From assembly GCF_025024155.1 (NCBI RefSeq), contig NW_026251782.1, forward strand, positions 62,001 through 126,000: a stretch of DNA of 64,000 nucleotides, read 5' to 3'. Shown here piece by piece: positions 34,331 to 46,500 of this stretch (position 1 is the first letter of the stretch; each line of letters opens with the position of its first letter). Both the position numbers and the translations under genes were made by a program. Below the pieces are notes generated by a model. It was not told where the DNA came from. It was given only the letters and a program-made list of their open reading frames with translations, and searched no databases. The stretch is from Gamsiella multidivaricata (Eukaryota; Mortierellomycota; Mortierellomycetes; Mortierellales; Mortierellaceae).

Positions 34331-36226
34331 CGCATCTTCTCGTTGTAAAACGGAAGAATAACGATAGAAATTATCAACAAAAAAAAAAAAAAAAAAAGCA
34401 CTGCCCTCCCTGTCTTCACGTCTTAACGACAGCTATCAAATTCGTGGCACGAGCCATTCTCGCCTTTGCAAATTCCTTGTCAGCTTGCAGACTTCACACT
34501 TCGTACTTGCCTTCACTCTTCCACGCTTCCCTTCGCTCTTCCGCACTACACGATCCAAACTATACTCGACTCTTCATATTCTCCACTCACTCTACCATCA
34601 CTCTACCGCCATTCTACTATCACTCTACAAAGTCATTTCCGGATTATTTTTTTGTCTTCATTGACTTCAAACGACAAAGGTATTAGTCTCAGCAAAGAAA
34701 ACATTTCTTCCACCTTATCTGCCAGCATGGAGCCTTACCTGGGCAATCAACACTTATTTTCACCGTTTTACTACCATTTCATCCTGCGTCCGAGTATGTT
34801 TCATCACATCACATCGAGGTGGCGATGTTGTTAATTTGTTCCCGATTATCAGAAATGGACCGGGCATGAGGAGCTTCATGGTCCTATCTACATAGTATCA
34901 AGGTAGCATGAAGCAGTAGCATTCGCTAGGGTAGATCCGGGGCGATGGAGCTGCATCCTATCGTGTATTCTGTAGCACAGCTGTTGGATATCGCTACCCA
35001 TGGCCTTGTATGTGTGCATGGGGATATATATTTTTTTTCGCCGTCAATTATGCCCGATGATCGTTCAATCCAGAATCCTTCAATCATATCGACATGCTGT
35101 CGAGGAAAACAAAGGAGACGACTGAGAAAGACAGGGCAGTGTCGACAATCCCTGTTTACTGCCGTCATTAGTCGGCGTGAAAGGGAACATGACGTTCAAG
35201 GATGTATGAACAACACCACGACAGCGATGCCGATAGATACACAAGCAGACGCGCAGATAGAGAGATAGAGAGAAAGAGAAAGCGAAAGAGAAAGAGAGAG
35301 ACAGTGGATGTGAATCGGCCCGCACACCCTTTTCCCAGTTCTTTGTTTTCTTTTTCCTTCCCCTTGTCTTCTTCAGGGATTCCAGCTCTATACAGAACAT
35401 CCCCACACTTTCACACAGCTCTTTTTTTCCACCCCGTCAATTCTCTCGATAACTCAGCAGTTATTTAAGACGACAAAAAGACATCTCCCGGTCCTGACAT
35501 CCGCCCTATGCGAGTGAAGGGCAAAGACCATTGGCTAACCGCAGAAGTGTATTCTGGCTTTTTTGTACCCACAGGAATCGGAGCGCCGGAATAATTTTCC
35601 AGACCGAGAACCGCCCCCCTGCCCTCCAAAACAATTACAATGTAAGCTGGCGCGCACCTTTTGTCCTCATTTACCCCACGCCATGCGACCTGCCTGTTCC
35701 CCCGCCCCCTGCCCCACACTTTCTAGGACGTCAGAATTGGCGCTACCCCGTATACTTGCCTAGCCTTGCATTGCTTTGTTTTGCTTCGCTCTTTTTTATT
35801 CATTCATCCATGTCGTCTCCTTTTGCCTGCAGCCCACGCGTCTTACATCGATATAGTATCATATCTGCCACACCATCCAATTTGCCCCTCCTCCGTCCTT
35901 CATTTCCCCCTCCCCTTTCTCAACCTATATTTTCTCTCTATCTCGCCTTATCTCATGTCTCGTCAGCTCTGCCACCCTCCCCTTCAATGACGCACATGTC
36001 CTAAGCAATCGGAAAGGAGACACCATCAATCATTCAGGGCTGAGATCTAAGAATGTTCATTTTATGTCGTTCGCACGATCTCCCCATTTTCTTAGTGCCA
36101 CCTTACAAATGCTTCTCTGCTGCTTACTGGACTCTGGCTCAGGCACGTCACCTTGCCAGTCTCTGCCTGTATTTGTCCTGCTGTTATCATTATGAATTGC
36201 CTTAACCTTATCCGTGGAGTCTTTGG
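34331..36226. promoter_or_regulatory. Pyrimidine-rich promoter/leader of the CON7-like gene
   Basis: From about 34400, and again from 35700 to 36200, the plus strand is strongly C+T rich with few purine runs, a composition seen before other regulatory genes in this window. An A18 tract lies near 34380-34397 and a purine-rich AGAG/GAAAG run at about 35258-35301. Several short upstream ATGs occur. A long 5' leader, perhaps spliced, is inferred. Confidence 0.45.
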
Positions 36227-37521
36227 ATGGGACCCCAACCCGCCGCGCCTCTAGGTGTTTGGGAACTACTTAAGTTGGCACTAGTCCAGAAACCCAGCAA
36301 GTCTTCTAACCCTCGCGGTCCATTTTCTTTCCTTCCTTCCTTCTTTCTTTCTTTCTTTCTTTCTTTCTTTTTCAAAAACAGGCAGCAAACAACGGACGCT
36401 CCTCCTCCGGTCAACCTGTACACGTCCTCAAATCAGTTTCTTGACGACCCCTCACGGATGCAAACCAGCAATATTATCCGCCACGGATCACCTCCTCAAA
36501 CGATGATGGCACAGAGCCATGACATGAGCGTCAACCAAACATACGGCCGCCGTGTTACATACCCATTCGTGCCATCAATCGACACCAGCTCCAGCCTAAT
36601 GATGAACGGGCTCACTAGTCCCGAGAACTCTGGCTCAAGTCCACTGATGGGGAGTCCAATCCCACAGGGCAGCATGATTGGTATTAACCCGGTCCCGGTC
36701 CATAGCATGGTGCGGTCCTCTCCACTGGTAGGGTACATGGATGGCATGACCCTTCAGCACACACATGCTCCATCGATGGCGCATCATCCCTCACAAATGT
36801 CCTCACCCAACAGCTCGCCTTACGCGCAACCCATGGTCCCGAACCAACACACATATGGATCGCCACATCAACATCACCAGCCGCAGCATACAATAGGATC
36901 GGCATGGCTTCCTGAAGGCGAGAATGGACAAAACGGGAGCAAGACCTATTCGTTCGTACCGTTGTCAGGCGTAAACACAAAAAAGCGACCCCGCCGACGA
37001 TTCGATGAGATCGAGCGACTTTATGTCTGCAACTGGGGAGAATGTGAGAAGGCGTATGGAACTCTCAACCATTTGAACGCGCATGTAAACATGCAGAAGC
37101 ATGGACCTAAGCGACACCCGTCTGGTATGAATCTTTGATGACGAATTTCCTAGGATATTTGACTGCATCGTAATGAATCGAAACTGACCTGAATTTTTGC
37201 TACGAAAAAACAACAACGACAACAGAATTCAAGGAGCTTCGAAAGGCGTGGAGACGTCAGAAGAAGGCGGAGGAAGAGGCCGCAAAGCAGGCAGCAGCGG
37301 CGTTCCACCAACACCAGAACCAGCAACAGAACCACAACCAATTCCAGCTCTGCGATCCCATGTTGGCGAATATGCAGCAGCCCCACCCTATGGCAGCGAT
37401 GCATCACCCGATGTCGCACCATCAACCGCACCAGCTTCCTCACCCACATGCGCACCCAAACCAACATTCACACCATCACTCGCAAGGACAATTGCATCAT
37501 CACCATCCCATGGGATTTTAG
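36227..37521 (+). CDS. CON7: C2H2 zinc-finger transcription factor, CON7-like
   Basis: DNA-binding regulator of the family of Magnaporthe Con7p. The supported exons are one ending at 37124 and one from 37226 to 37521, joined within a Glu codon. The DNA-binding core reads RRRFDEIERLYVCNW, GECEKAYGTLNHLNAH, VNMQKHGPKRHPSEF and KELRKAWRRQKKAEEE: one C-x4-C-x12-H-x5-H finger with the basic arms typical of CON7. The rest is disordered, Ser/Pro/Met-rich before and His/Gln-rich after (HPHAHPNQHSHHHSQG). The start is uncertain. From ATG 36227 the frame is open but passes through a TTTC repeat that probably belongs to an intron (36301-36381, weak donor GTCTTC, acceptor CAG, in frame). ATG 36458 is the first start that avoids this. 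Confidence 0.85.
36323..36373. repeat. TTCC/TTTC microsatellite at a probable splice acceptor
   Basis: About 50 bases of TTCC then TTTC units end eight bases before a CAG acceptor in the CON7-like gene. It probably acts as, or has grown from, the polypyrimidine tract. Confidence 0.85.
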
Positions 37522-38135
37522 AGGGTCTTCCATTTCAGCCCACCGTAGCCAGCCTGCCAATGGATTCACGATCTGTCTTTTCTCTTATCCATGCCGAGAA
37601 ATGTTGATCATTGAGAAGAAAAGGAAAAAAAAAAAAAAAAATGACGCACCAGGATCAAACCATCTCTCCTCAAAAAACGAATCGCATTTTCTTTCAACCT
37701 ATTTACATATTCTGTGTACACTTTAATTCAATTATCCAATCATCTTTTTTTTTTTTTTCACCACAAAACCGGGAAAAACAAACGGAATATGGGCAGGAAG
37801 TGTGCTTTCTGCGCCACAGGACCAACCTCGCCTTTGTATCCTTTCTTTGTTCGTTGTCGCTTTTTATTATTATTCCTCTTTTCTCTTGCTTGTTATTTGT
37901 TGTTATTGCTTTTTTTTTTTTTTTGTACTTTGCTCCTCTTGTTTTCGTTTTTTTTTTTTTTTGCTGTGCTTCCAATGTCTGTGTTTGAATAAAACAAAAG
38001 AAAATGACACGCAGCGCTCGTGGGAGTGTGCTTACGTTATAGGCACCATAGAAAGACGCGTCTGTGGCGAACCAATTGAATTCGCAAGAAAACCACCCGC
38101 GCTCAGGATGATCCATGAAACCATGAAACCGTAGG

Positions 38136-38172
<37 letters not shown>

Positions 38173-39609
38173 ATGATGGAACGCTACGCCATGCACGCGC
38201 ACATGGCATGGCGGACGAACTCTCTTTTGTTGGCGCAAGATAAAAAACAAAAGACACGAGAGGAAGAGATTGTGTAGAGAGCCTTAGGAACAAATAAAAA
38301 TAAAGAGCGCAACAACTGGTCTGGAGTAAAGGAAAAAAATGATGCGTCAATGAATGAGTAGAGGCACCGAGCGCGAAAATGGAACCCGATGGAAGGAAAA
38401 AAAAAGTATAAAATACAGGTCGCGTCTTTTTCTTCGCAAAATGAGCCGATGAATGAACTCATGAACGCCCACCCCTAGCTGGCTGGCTGCGCGTTGCGTT
38501 GGGCCCATCCCATTGGGTTTCTTCCTTGCGTTGTTCTTTCTGGTTCATCGAGGCTAGTCTAGGAAAGGGTTAGAGGATGTTCTTCGTTCTTCGATCCTGT
38601 TCTTCCAATCTAGCGCCTGCTCACGCGCAACAGCTCTTGGCAGCCGTGCCTTGGCCTTAAAAAGAGCTTCCTTTTTCTTTTTCGTCTTTATCCTGTTCTT
38701 GTCTTCTGCCTCAATTGCCTTTTTTCTTCTCATTGTTCAATTGCCTCTTTGTTCCTTTGTGTTCGGACTTGAGCATCCAAACTGTATTTCCACATATTCG
38801 AAGTATGCACATCAGTCGTGGCTGCTCTTTCTGTATGTTTTCCTACCCCTACTGCTAACTCATCTTTACACTCCCCTTGGTATAACATATTTGGCAGTGC
38901 CTAATTGGTTTTTCTAGCTGCAGTCTAGTCTGCAATACACTTTTCTACAAGTGGAGATCAAATCTCATCGCAACATAGTGCGTCCCCTTCCCCACATACC
39001 CCAATTCAGTCCTAACCTTGTTGGTCTCGGTCTCGGTCTCGCCTCACACTCCTCCCTTTAGTCTAGTCCCTTTCTACCACTAGAACCCTTTCCTTTAAGC
39101 ATCAGCTTGCATGTAGACGCACATCCACTTCCTTCGCTCATTCCATTCCCTCCTCCCTTCGACTCTTCCTCTTCCTCTTTCGTCCTATTCTTCTATGCGT
39201 AGTTCGTTCGCCGGTGGGTAAATTCGCTTTCATTCCGAACCTCGCCTTCCTCTTCTTTCACTCTTCCTCCCTCGACTCCAGTCAGGCTATTTCTTGCTGT
39301 GGGCTTGTTATTGTCACACCCTCCACCCATTCTTGCTGCTCTCTTTATCGCCTGCAAGGCTTGACTGCTAGCCCACAGTAACTCGTGTGCATACACTCTC
39401 CCATCACCTATCCCATCCCACGTCCCATCTCCTTGTTGTTTAAGGTGTCAATTGATCCCCGATCAGACCCTTTTTTTATTTGTATTCTTTCAAGAAACTA
39501 CGCCCAAAAGGTTAAGTTGTTCGCCATCTCTTATCTTTCCTCTCTCTTTCCTTTTCCTTTTCCTTTTCCTTGTCTTTTTTCATATCGTTATTATTCTTTT
39601 TCCTCCGGC
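37522..39609. other. Intergenic: CON7-like 3' region and R3H gene leader
   Basis: Contains the CON7-like poly(A) signal at 37988-37993, several T-rich runs, an A35 tract (38136-38170), and from about 38660 a CT-rich stretch that probably is the promoter and 5' leader of the R3H-SUZ gene. Open frames here are homopolymer-driven. Confidence 0.5.
37988..37993 (+). terminator. Candidate poly(A) signal of the CON7-like gene
   Basis: AATAAA about 470 bases after the stop codon, preceded by several T-rich runs. Confidence 0.45.
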
Positions 39610-42600
39610 ATGTCCAATACCAGTCTCTCGATCGAACCACAGGACCAGGTACTTGAAGAACGCTTCGTTTTTGCCACCACCGTCCACCCATCCGTCTTGT
39701 CCACCTTACCTGTCTATCCGTCTGTTCTATCTGTCTGATTCAGATTCAGGAACCATGACACCGACAAAGGGAGGGGAAACGAAGGATGGGTTTGTGCTTT
39801 GGCGCCATTTTTTTTTTTCTGATCGCCTCCCCCCTCCCCCCTACCCTACCCCTCGTCCCTACACTCCGTCTCGTCTTGTCGCCAAATTAGCCCGACAAGG
39901 ACAAAAGTGCCGAGGGACTACACTGCCAGCAAGAAAAGGAACAGGATACCCCTGCTGTCCCATCGTCGACATTGTCGCGAGTGCAGCATGGGTTCTTGTG
40001 TGTACAGGATCCTATTCAGGATAAGGAGTCTTCTGGTGTGGGGTCAAAACTGTCCAAGCGCATCGGTGTTCCTGGCAAAGTCCACGAGGACGAGGGTGAG
40101 AATAAGAGTGGCGATGGTGATAATGATAATGATACGTTGATCGTATCGGTGGATGGTTGTTTGACGGGGACGTTAGCGGCGATGAAGATCTGTGGATCGA
40201 ATAAGAACAAGGAGGAGCTAACAACGACAACGACGGCGAAAATGACAGGGTGTTATTTTGACGCGTGTCATGTCGAGATGGACACGGATGCATTGGCATC
40301 GACATCGGCGTCGACGCTAGGGCTGGCGGGGATGCTGGATGAGTTCTTGTTGAGGGCTCTTAAGAAACGTCAGGACCGGCTGTTTCTGTTGAAACTCGAC
40401 CGAGAATTGTGTAGTTTTATCGAGAACACAAGGTATGACTCCTAAGGAAGACATTTCCGTTCATGAGGAGCGGAAAACAGTTGAGCAGATAATGAATGAT
40501 TCCTGTTGACTCAACTCTGTCAAGAATACGATAGGAGCGGCTAACTTTGATTTTTTTTTTTTTTTTTTTTGCATAATGATAGCCAGGAACAGCTAGAGTT
40601 TCCATGGCTGAACTCCTATTATAGGATGATGATCCATCGCTCGGCCATTTATTTCCAGTTGGCGAGGAAGGTCGATCCGTCGCAGAAGAGAATTACCTTG
40701 TCCAAGACTGAGCACTCGGCCGTGTAAGTCTTCCTGCCTCCTTCCCTTTTTTTTTGTCTTTTTTCTAGACGGTCTGCAACATCTTACCCAAGGATTCAAA
40801 AGTAATCATTCCTCTCTCTTTTTTTTTTTTTTTTTCTTTTTTACCCCGTCGCGTGTGGAATGATTTTAGTCCCGCACTGCGATTCTGCGATTTAGTCGAG
40901 GAGGAAGAGGAAGAGGAAGAGGAAAAAGTCAATGAACCGTTAGTCAAGCCAATGAAGGTCCTCAAACGATGTCCACCACGTCCCGTCAGTGCATGCGAAA
41001 CCCGATATGGCAACAATAACAACAGCGCGACCACCCATCGACGGCCCGCCTCGATTGAGGAACGCGAAAAGGCTTATGCGGAAGCCAGGGCCCGCATCTT
41101 TTGCGAGCGCAACGTACACAGCAAGGGATCCATAGTGGGATGTCAGGAAGAGATGAAACCCTGCAAGGCAACATCATCGCCCGTGTCAATGGATGATCCA
41201 TCCGAGGCAGCAGCGGAGACCGTGCAGGACAATCAGCGCTCAAAAGCAGAGTCAATGGTGTCGCGACCAAGCCCAGGTATGGGAGCACAGTATCAGCAAC
41301 AGAACGAGGGTGGAGGTGGGTTAGTAAGACGACCGAGCACGAGTTCGACGGCTTCATCGTCTTCGGGAACTGCTGTGACAGATATCAGCGCACGATCGGA
41401 ATCTGCCTTGTCTATGGGAAGCGGCATTGGCGGCAGTGATGGATTCCATAGTCCAGGAGCATCATCGACAGGTCGCTCGACTCCTGGATACGACTATTTT
41501 GACCGACATCAGCATAATCATCACCAAACAGGGCACCCAGGACCAGCGGGAGTTAGACACGTCTATCCGCAATGCAATGGAAGATGCGATGCCAATCCAT
41601 CTGCTCTCTGCCCCACCGCCAGTATGGGCAACAGTTCGCGCCATCCAGGACATTACCACCAGCCCCAGCCCCAGCCCCAGCCCCAGCACCAATACGTACA
41701 TTACCACAACGAGTACCAAGGACTCTGGCATCCAGGGAATACACGATTCGACGCATCTTCATCATCATCTTCTTCGTCGTCGTCGTCGACTTCATCTCAT
41801 TATCACCACGCCTCACGATATTGCGCATGTCAGCATGTGGAGAGTTATGGATACTACTGCCCCTGCTCGCATGATGGGTATGGACACAGTGGCCGCAACT
41901 ATAGCCACCCGCACGCTCCAGAAATGAGAGGCGGGTATCATTCAACGGGGTATTCGGGTCAGCCACAGTATCCACATTATCCTCATCCTCATCAGTACCA
42001 GTGCCAGCAGCACCAACAGCAGCAAGGGAGAGGGGTAGGAACAGGAGCTGGAGCTGGAGCTGGAGGTGAAATGTCGAGACGTGCTCATGGTCCACAGGTC
42101 CACCAGTCTTTGGGGACCGGGTCCCATCATGGTCCACATACATCTTCTGTTCCTTCCTTCTGTACAGGCCAGCAGCCACAACTCGCGTCGAGGAACGAAC
42201 GTACGCTCTCGCAAACGCATGCGACTGTATCTTCCCACGACTTTCTTACTCCTCCAGCTTCAAGGAGGATAACGATACAGGACCCGCCCTCACCTCCTCC
42301 ATCTCTGTCTCCGTCTCCGTCTCCGTCGCCGCCCCGATGTTGTGAATTCCTCCAACACCATCACCGCCACCATCACGCGGACCAAACCCGGATACAGCGT
42401 CACCATCACTATCGTCCCCACGAAGACGTCCAAGAGCCCCAATCTCACCATCACAGGGAGCCCCACAGGGAGCCCCACAGGGATGGAGAACAAGAAGGCG
42501 ACGGAAGACCGGTGCCGCCGAGACTCTTCCAAGTTGCTGTGCGGCCATACCCGTCTTCGAATGGGTACCGACCCTATCGTCAGGGGATTTCTGTCCCGCA

Positions 42601-43081
42601 GCTGCCGCCTCGACCGCCTCACCAACATCCTCAGCATCCTCAGCGTCCCCATGTGCATCATCCGCATACGAATCAGAGCCGGTATCAACATCAACATCAT
42701 CATCATCATCAGCATCAGCATCAGCATCAGGCGAGGTCCAGGCCTTCTGCGGCAACACAGCATCAGTATCACTACCATCACCAGCAGGCAGGGGCAGCAT
42801 CTGGCGTTCCATCACAGGAATCAACCGCCCAGATGCCGACGTCGACGCCGACGCCGACGCAGGATCCTACGACTTTGAAACGACAATCATGGCGAATGCG
42901 CGTGGCTGCCATGACAGGGCGCGAAGAAGGGCTCCAGATAGTGTACGACGTTGATCGTCGACCGCCCAAATCCACAGAGCTCTACAACCCATACGAGTCC
43001 TCGTCGCCTACTAATTCTACTGCTGCTGACACTGCTATTACGACCGGTGAGACCGCAGCGGGTAGTTCAAAAAGGAATTGA
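39610..43081 (+). CDS. R3H and SUZ domain RNA-binding protein
   Basis: Predicted RNA-binding regulator resembling animal R3HDM1/2, ARPP21 and Drosophila Encore. Four exons in frame: 39610-39648, 40008-40432, 40583-40723 and 40870-43081; 938 residues. The R3H domain spans two introns: LFLLKLDRELCSFIENT, QEQLEFPWLNSYYRMMIHRS, AIYFQLARKV and KRITLSKTEHSAVP. The SUZ motif follows: VKPMKVLKRCPPRP then HRRPASIEEREKAYAEARAR. The remaining 600 residues are low complexity, rich in His, Gln, Ser and Pro with Tyr, ending in TSTPTPTQDPTTLKRQSW. The first exon is only 13 codons and its junction across a 359-base intron is the least certain part. Dense CAC/CAG/CAT sequence creates long antisense frames that I treat as shadows. 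Confidence 0.88.
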
Positions 43082-43136
43082 TTCCAAGTAATGAATCGTT
43101 TGTTTAACTTCTCTAGCTTTCCTTCTTTTGGGGACG

Positions 43137-43170
43137 CTTTTCTTTCTTTCTTTCTTTCTTTCTTTCTTTC
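43137..43170. repeat. TTTC microsatellite
   Basis: About eight TTTC units in the 3' untranslated region of the R3H-SUZ gene, the second such repeat in the window. Confidence 0.85.
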
Positions 43171-43192
43171 GAGTGTAAACTGTGTAGGCATC

Positions 43193-43198
43193 AATAAA
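43193..43198 (+). terminator. Candidate poly(A) signal of the R3H-SUZ gene
   Basis: AATAAA 111 bases after the stop codon, just past the TTTC repeat and before the convergent transcription-factor gene. Confidence 0.6.
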
Positions 43199-43365
43199 AC
43201 TAGGATTTTAGCATAGCAAATCTATTGGCTTCGTTTTTTTGGTTCGCGCAAGGGATTGTTCCCGAGGTTATATCTTTTTGTGAATGCAAAAAATAATGAT
43301 AATGAATATACAAAGCTAGTATACAAGAATAGTAGTAGTGGTGGTGGTTTGCGCTGTGACACGGC

Positions 43366-43492
43366 TTACGTATCCCAAGGCTGCGAAGAAACCGCTGTCT
43401 GCGAGTTATTCATAAAATACGTAAAGTCCGTAGGCCCATTCTGCGACGGCACGAGCGGTTGCCTCTGCAGCTGTTGATGAACCTGCTGCTGA

Positions 43493-43566
<74 letters not shown>

Positions 43567-46500
43567 GTGCTGGCGCTGATGCTGATGCTGATGCTGGTGC
43601 TGGTGTTGGTGTTGGTGCTGGTGCTGATGCTGGTGCTGCAGTGTAGGTGACGCGTCCTGCGGCGAGTACCCCTCTCCTCCAATCAACGCCCCATTCGGCG
43701 TCGCCATTCCAGGTCCCAGCTGTTGCTGTTTTTGTTGTTGTATCGCGTTCGTCGCATCTGCGCCATTACCATGGACGCTCCTTTCACTTCCTGTCCCACC
43801 CAAAAGTTCACTCCGCGTCAGACTCTGCGCCAGCGGATGCGGATGAAGATGCATCCGGTTCCCGATCGCCGTGTTCGCGCTCACGCCCGTCAGACCGTTC
43901 TGCAAGTTCACACTATTGTTGTCCAGCAACGTAGGTGACACCTGATCCGACGACATTGCCTTGATACCACTACTACCATTTCCACCGCCGCTGTTACTGA
44001 TATTGCTGCTGTTCCCACCATTCTGATTCTGACCCTTGTTGCTGCCACTGTTGCCATTGTCATTAATACTGCCGCTGCTGCTGGTCGCGCCATCCTTATT
44101 GTTTTGCATATACAGCATCCATTCGTCATTATCGATCGACGTCGGAAGGTTCCAAACCGCTGACGAGAACGGGTTCCGATAGATGCTCAATGGACCCGAC
44201 GTATCCGCAGCAGTAGAAGCAGCCGTCTGCGCCGAAAGTCCATTCACGACCGACACTGTTGCTGTCCCACGTGCCGCAAACGGATCCATCAACGGTGCTG
44301 TCGTATAAAACGTAGTTGGGTCGGCCGTCTCCGCTACTGGCGACCCCGAGAAAACAGACCCCGCCGCCGCTGCCGCCGCTACAATCGCCTCGGACGACGA
44401 TCCAGAATACGCAGGCTCCATGGCCGGATGACTTGGCAGTTGTACTGCAATTCCTGAGGGCGGTATTGCCGTACTAGGTGAAGGCGACGTATTCTTGGTC
44501 TGTCTCGGTCGTCGCGGGAGAGGTCCATGTCCTTGTGTCAACCCCGGGTGCGGCCGAACCTGATTATGGTTATGATTATGATGTGGAGATCCTGGGCTGA
44601 AATAAGGCGTTGGAGAGAAATGTCTCGAATTACGGCCCATGGGTTCTGCGTGCCGGATCCCTGGCGCCTGATAGTATCCCATGATCTGATTCACGTCAAA
44701 CGCGAACGATTGTTCCTTCGGGATCGTCAGCACTGCAGGGGGAGTGTCCCATTGAGCCAGGTTGGTCCCATTTAATGCCGGAGCTGGATCCGCTCCATTG
44801 CGAGGTGTGTATTTATATCCTACTATGCAAAGAAGATGCGGATACGTTATTTCGATTAGTAAATACGAACATTTCAAAACATTTTTCGTAATCCACGATA
44901 ACATATACGGAGACTAAAAGGTTACCTTCAGAGGAGCAAGGCAATTCGATGTTGCGCGATTTGAGCAAATTCCTGATATTGTCCCCGCACCATTTGCCGC
45001 TGAGCCACACACCCTCAATCATCGACAGACACCTGAGCGTCTCCACAGTCCGCAGCTTCGCCGATGCCGCCAAAACAGGATCCATGCTTGTACAATTCGT
45101 GATGTGGACAATTCCGGCCGTAAAAAAGATAAATACCGCACTGTGCAAAAGACACTTCAGCCGAGGAACATCCCGCAGATCATCCGTTGTTCTCATCAGG
45201 TTACTCGCCATTTCAATCGTATTGTTCGCTGCAGAGGTGCAGATCGAAAGCGAAATCGACCATTCGTTGGTGTTGTACGGCGACTGATGACTGTAAGGTC
45301 GGTGCAGAAGAATCAACGTCGCATAAAACGTCATATGCAGGGTGCATACGAATGTCCCGGATTCCTGCTGAACCGATCGAAACTGCAGGTAAGGCGGCAG
45401 TGTCAGAAGCCAGTCCGTCAGCTCCTTGTCCAGTTGTTCCAGCGGTGTAGGGTTGACCATGGATGAACCAGACTGTAATGAGGCCCTTGACAAGGGACTG
45501 TACAGGCTGACCATGACCCTACCCATGATCCTGGTTAGCGAGGCCATGTAGACAAAGTTTTTTTCCGAGTGCGGTGAAGGCCCTGTTATCACTGGTGCCG
45601 ACTTTTCCAGGCGGTATTCCAACAGTGTATTTTCATCGTCAATGCCTTCAGGATATGTAGCATCCACATCGTGCTCGTTAATGCCCTATAAATATCAATG
45701 CAAAAGGTCAGTCGATTGTTGCTTTGTAAATGATACGAAAAGTGCATTAGCCCTAAACGAAAAAAAAAAAAAATTACCTGCGGACGACCGAAGGATGCAG
45801 AAACGAGGCGGTCTGCGACAAAGCAGGTCCACCAAATTCGGTTGCGTTCTTCTCGGTCCAGAACAGGCATGTGTGGATTCAACTTCATGCAATCGCGGTT
45901 CAGTCCCAAATGCTGTGCCATACGAATAGCGAGGCCAATGAACATCCAAGCACGATACCCGCCTCCAGTTCCCATCTGTTGATAAGACAGCAACACCAAC
46001 CCGCCGACGCAGTACATATCGGGTGCATCGTAAATCGTGTCTAGAATCTCCTTTGCCTTGTCCACGAATCGAATGCCCACCGTTTCTGGCTTCGTTGGGT
46101 CTATCCTCAACGAAAGATCGTCCGAATATCGAGAAGCAAGAGCAAACATCGCGTTGAGCAGAAATAGAAACGAGGGAGAGTAGTCCCGGTTCTGAAGTCG
46201 CTTCAAGAACTTTGACCAGACAAAGACTGGTGCAAACGGATGGACATACGCAAAGTGTAAGTTGAGTAGCCTGGTCATCAGCCCTGGAGACGGTAAATCA
46301 GGGTTTTCGACAAATTTGCGTGCTGCGGGTTGCTCGCGTTCCCGTATAGCATAGCCACCCCAATGGCGGCGATTGTAGAACATTGGTGAGGACTTGCCGA
46401 CATAACGCTCGTGCCCCTTGTGGTCCAACGTCAAATGCCCCATATCCTCCTCCAATGCATCGAGATCGTGTAATGGTGGCGTATTCAAGCCCAGCTGAGG

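Noticed and set aside
41553..42824. Long minus-strand frames antisense to the R3H-SUZ gene
   Set aside because: They mirror CAC/CAG/CAT-rich codons (giving Met/Val/Asp-rich products) and have no motif.
43459..43650. Plus-strand polyleucine frame
   Set aside because: A reading of the CAGCAA repeat in the wrong direction.
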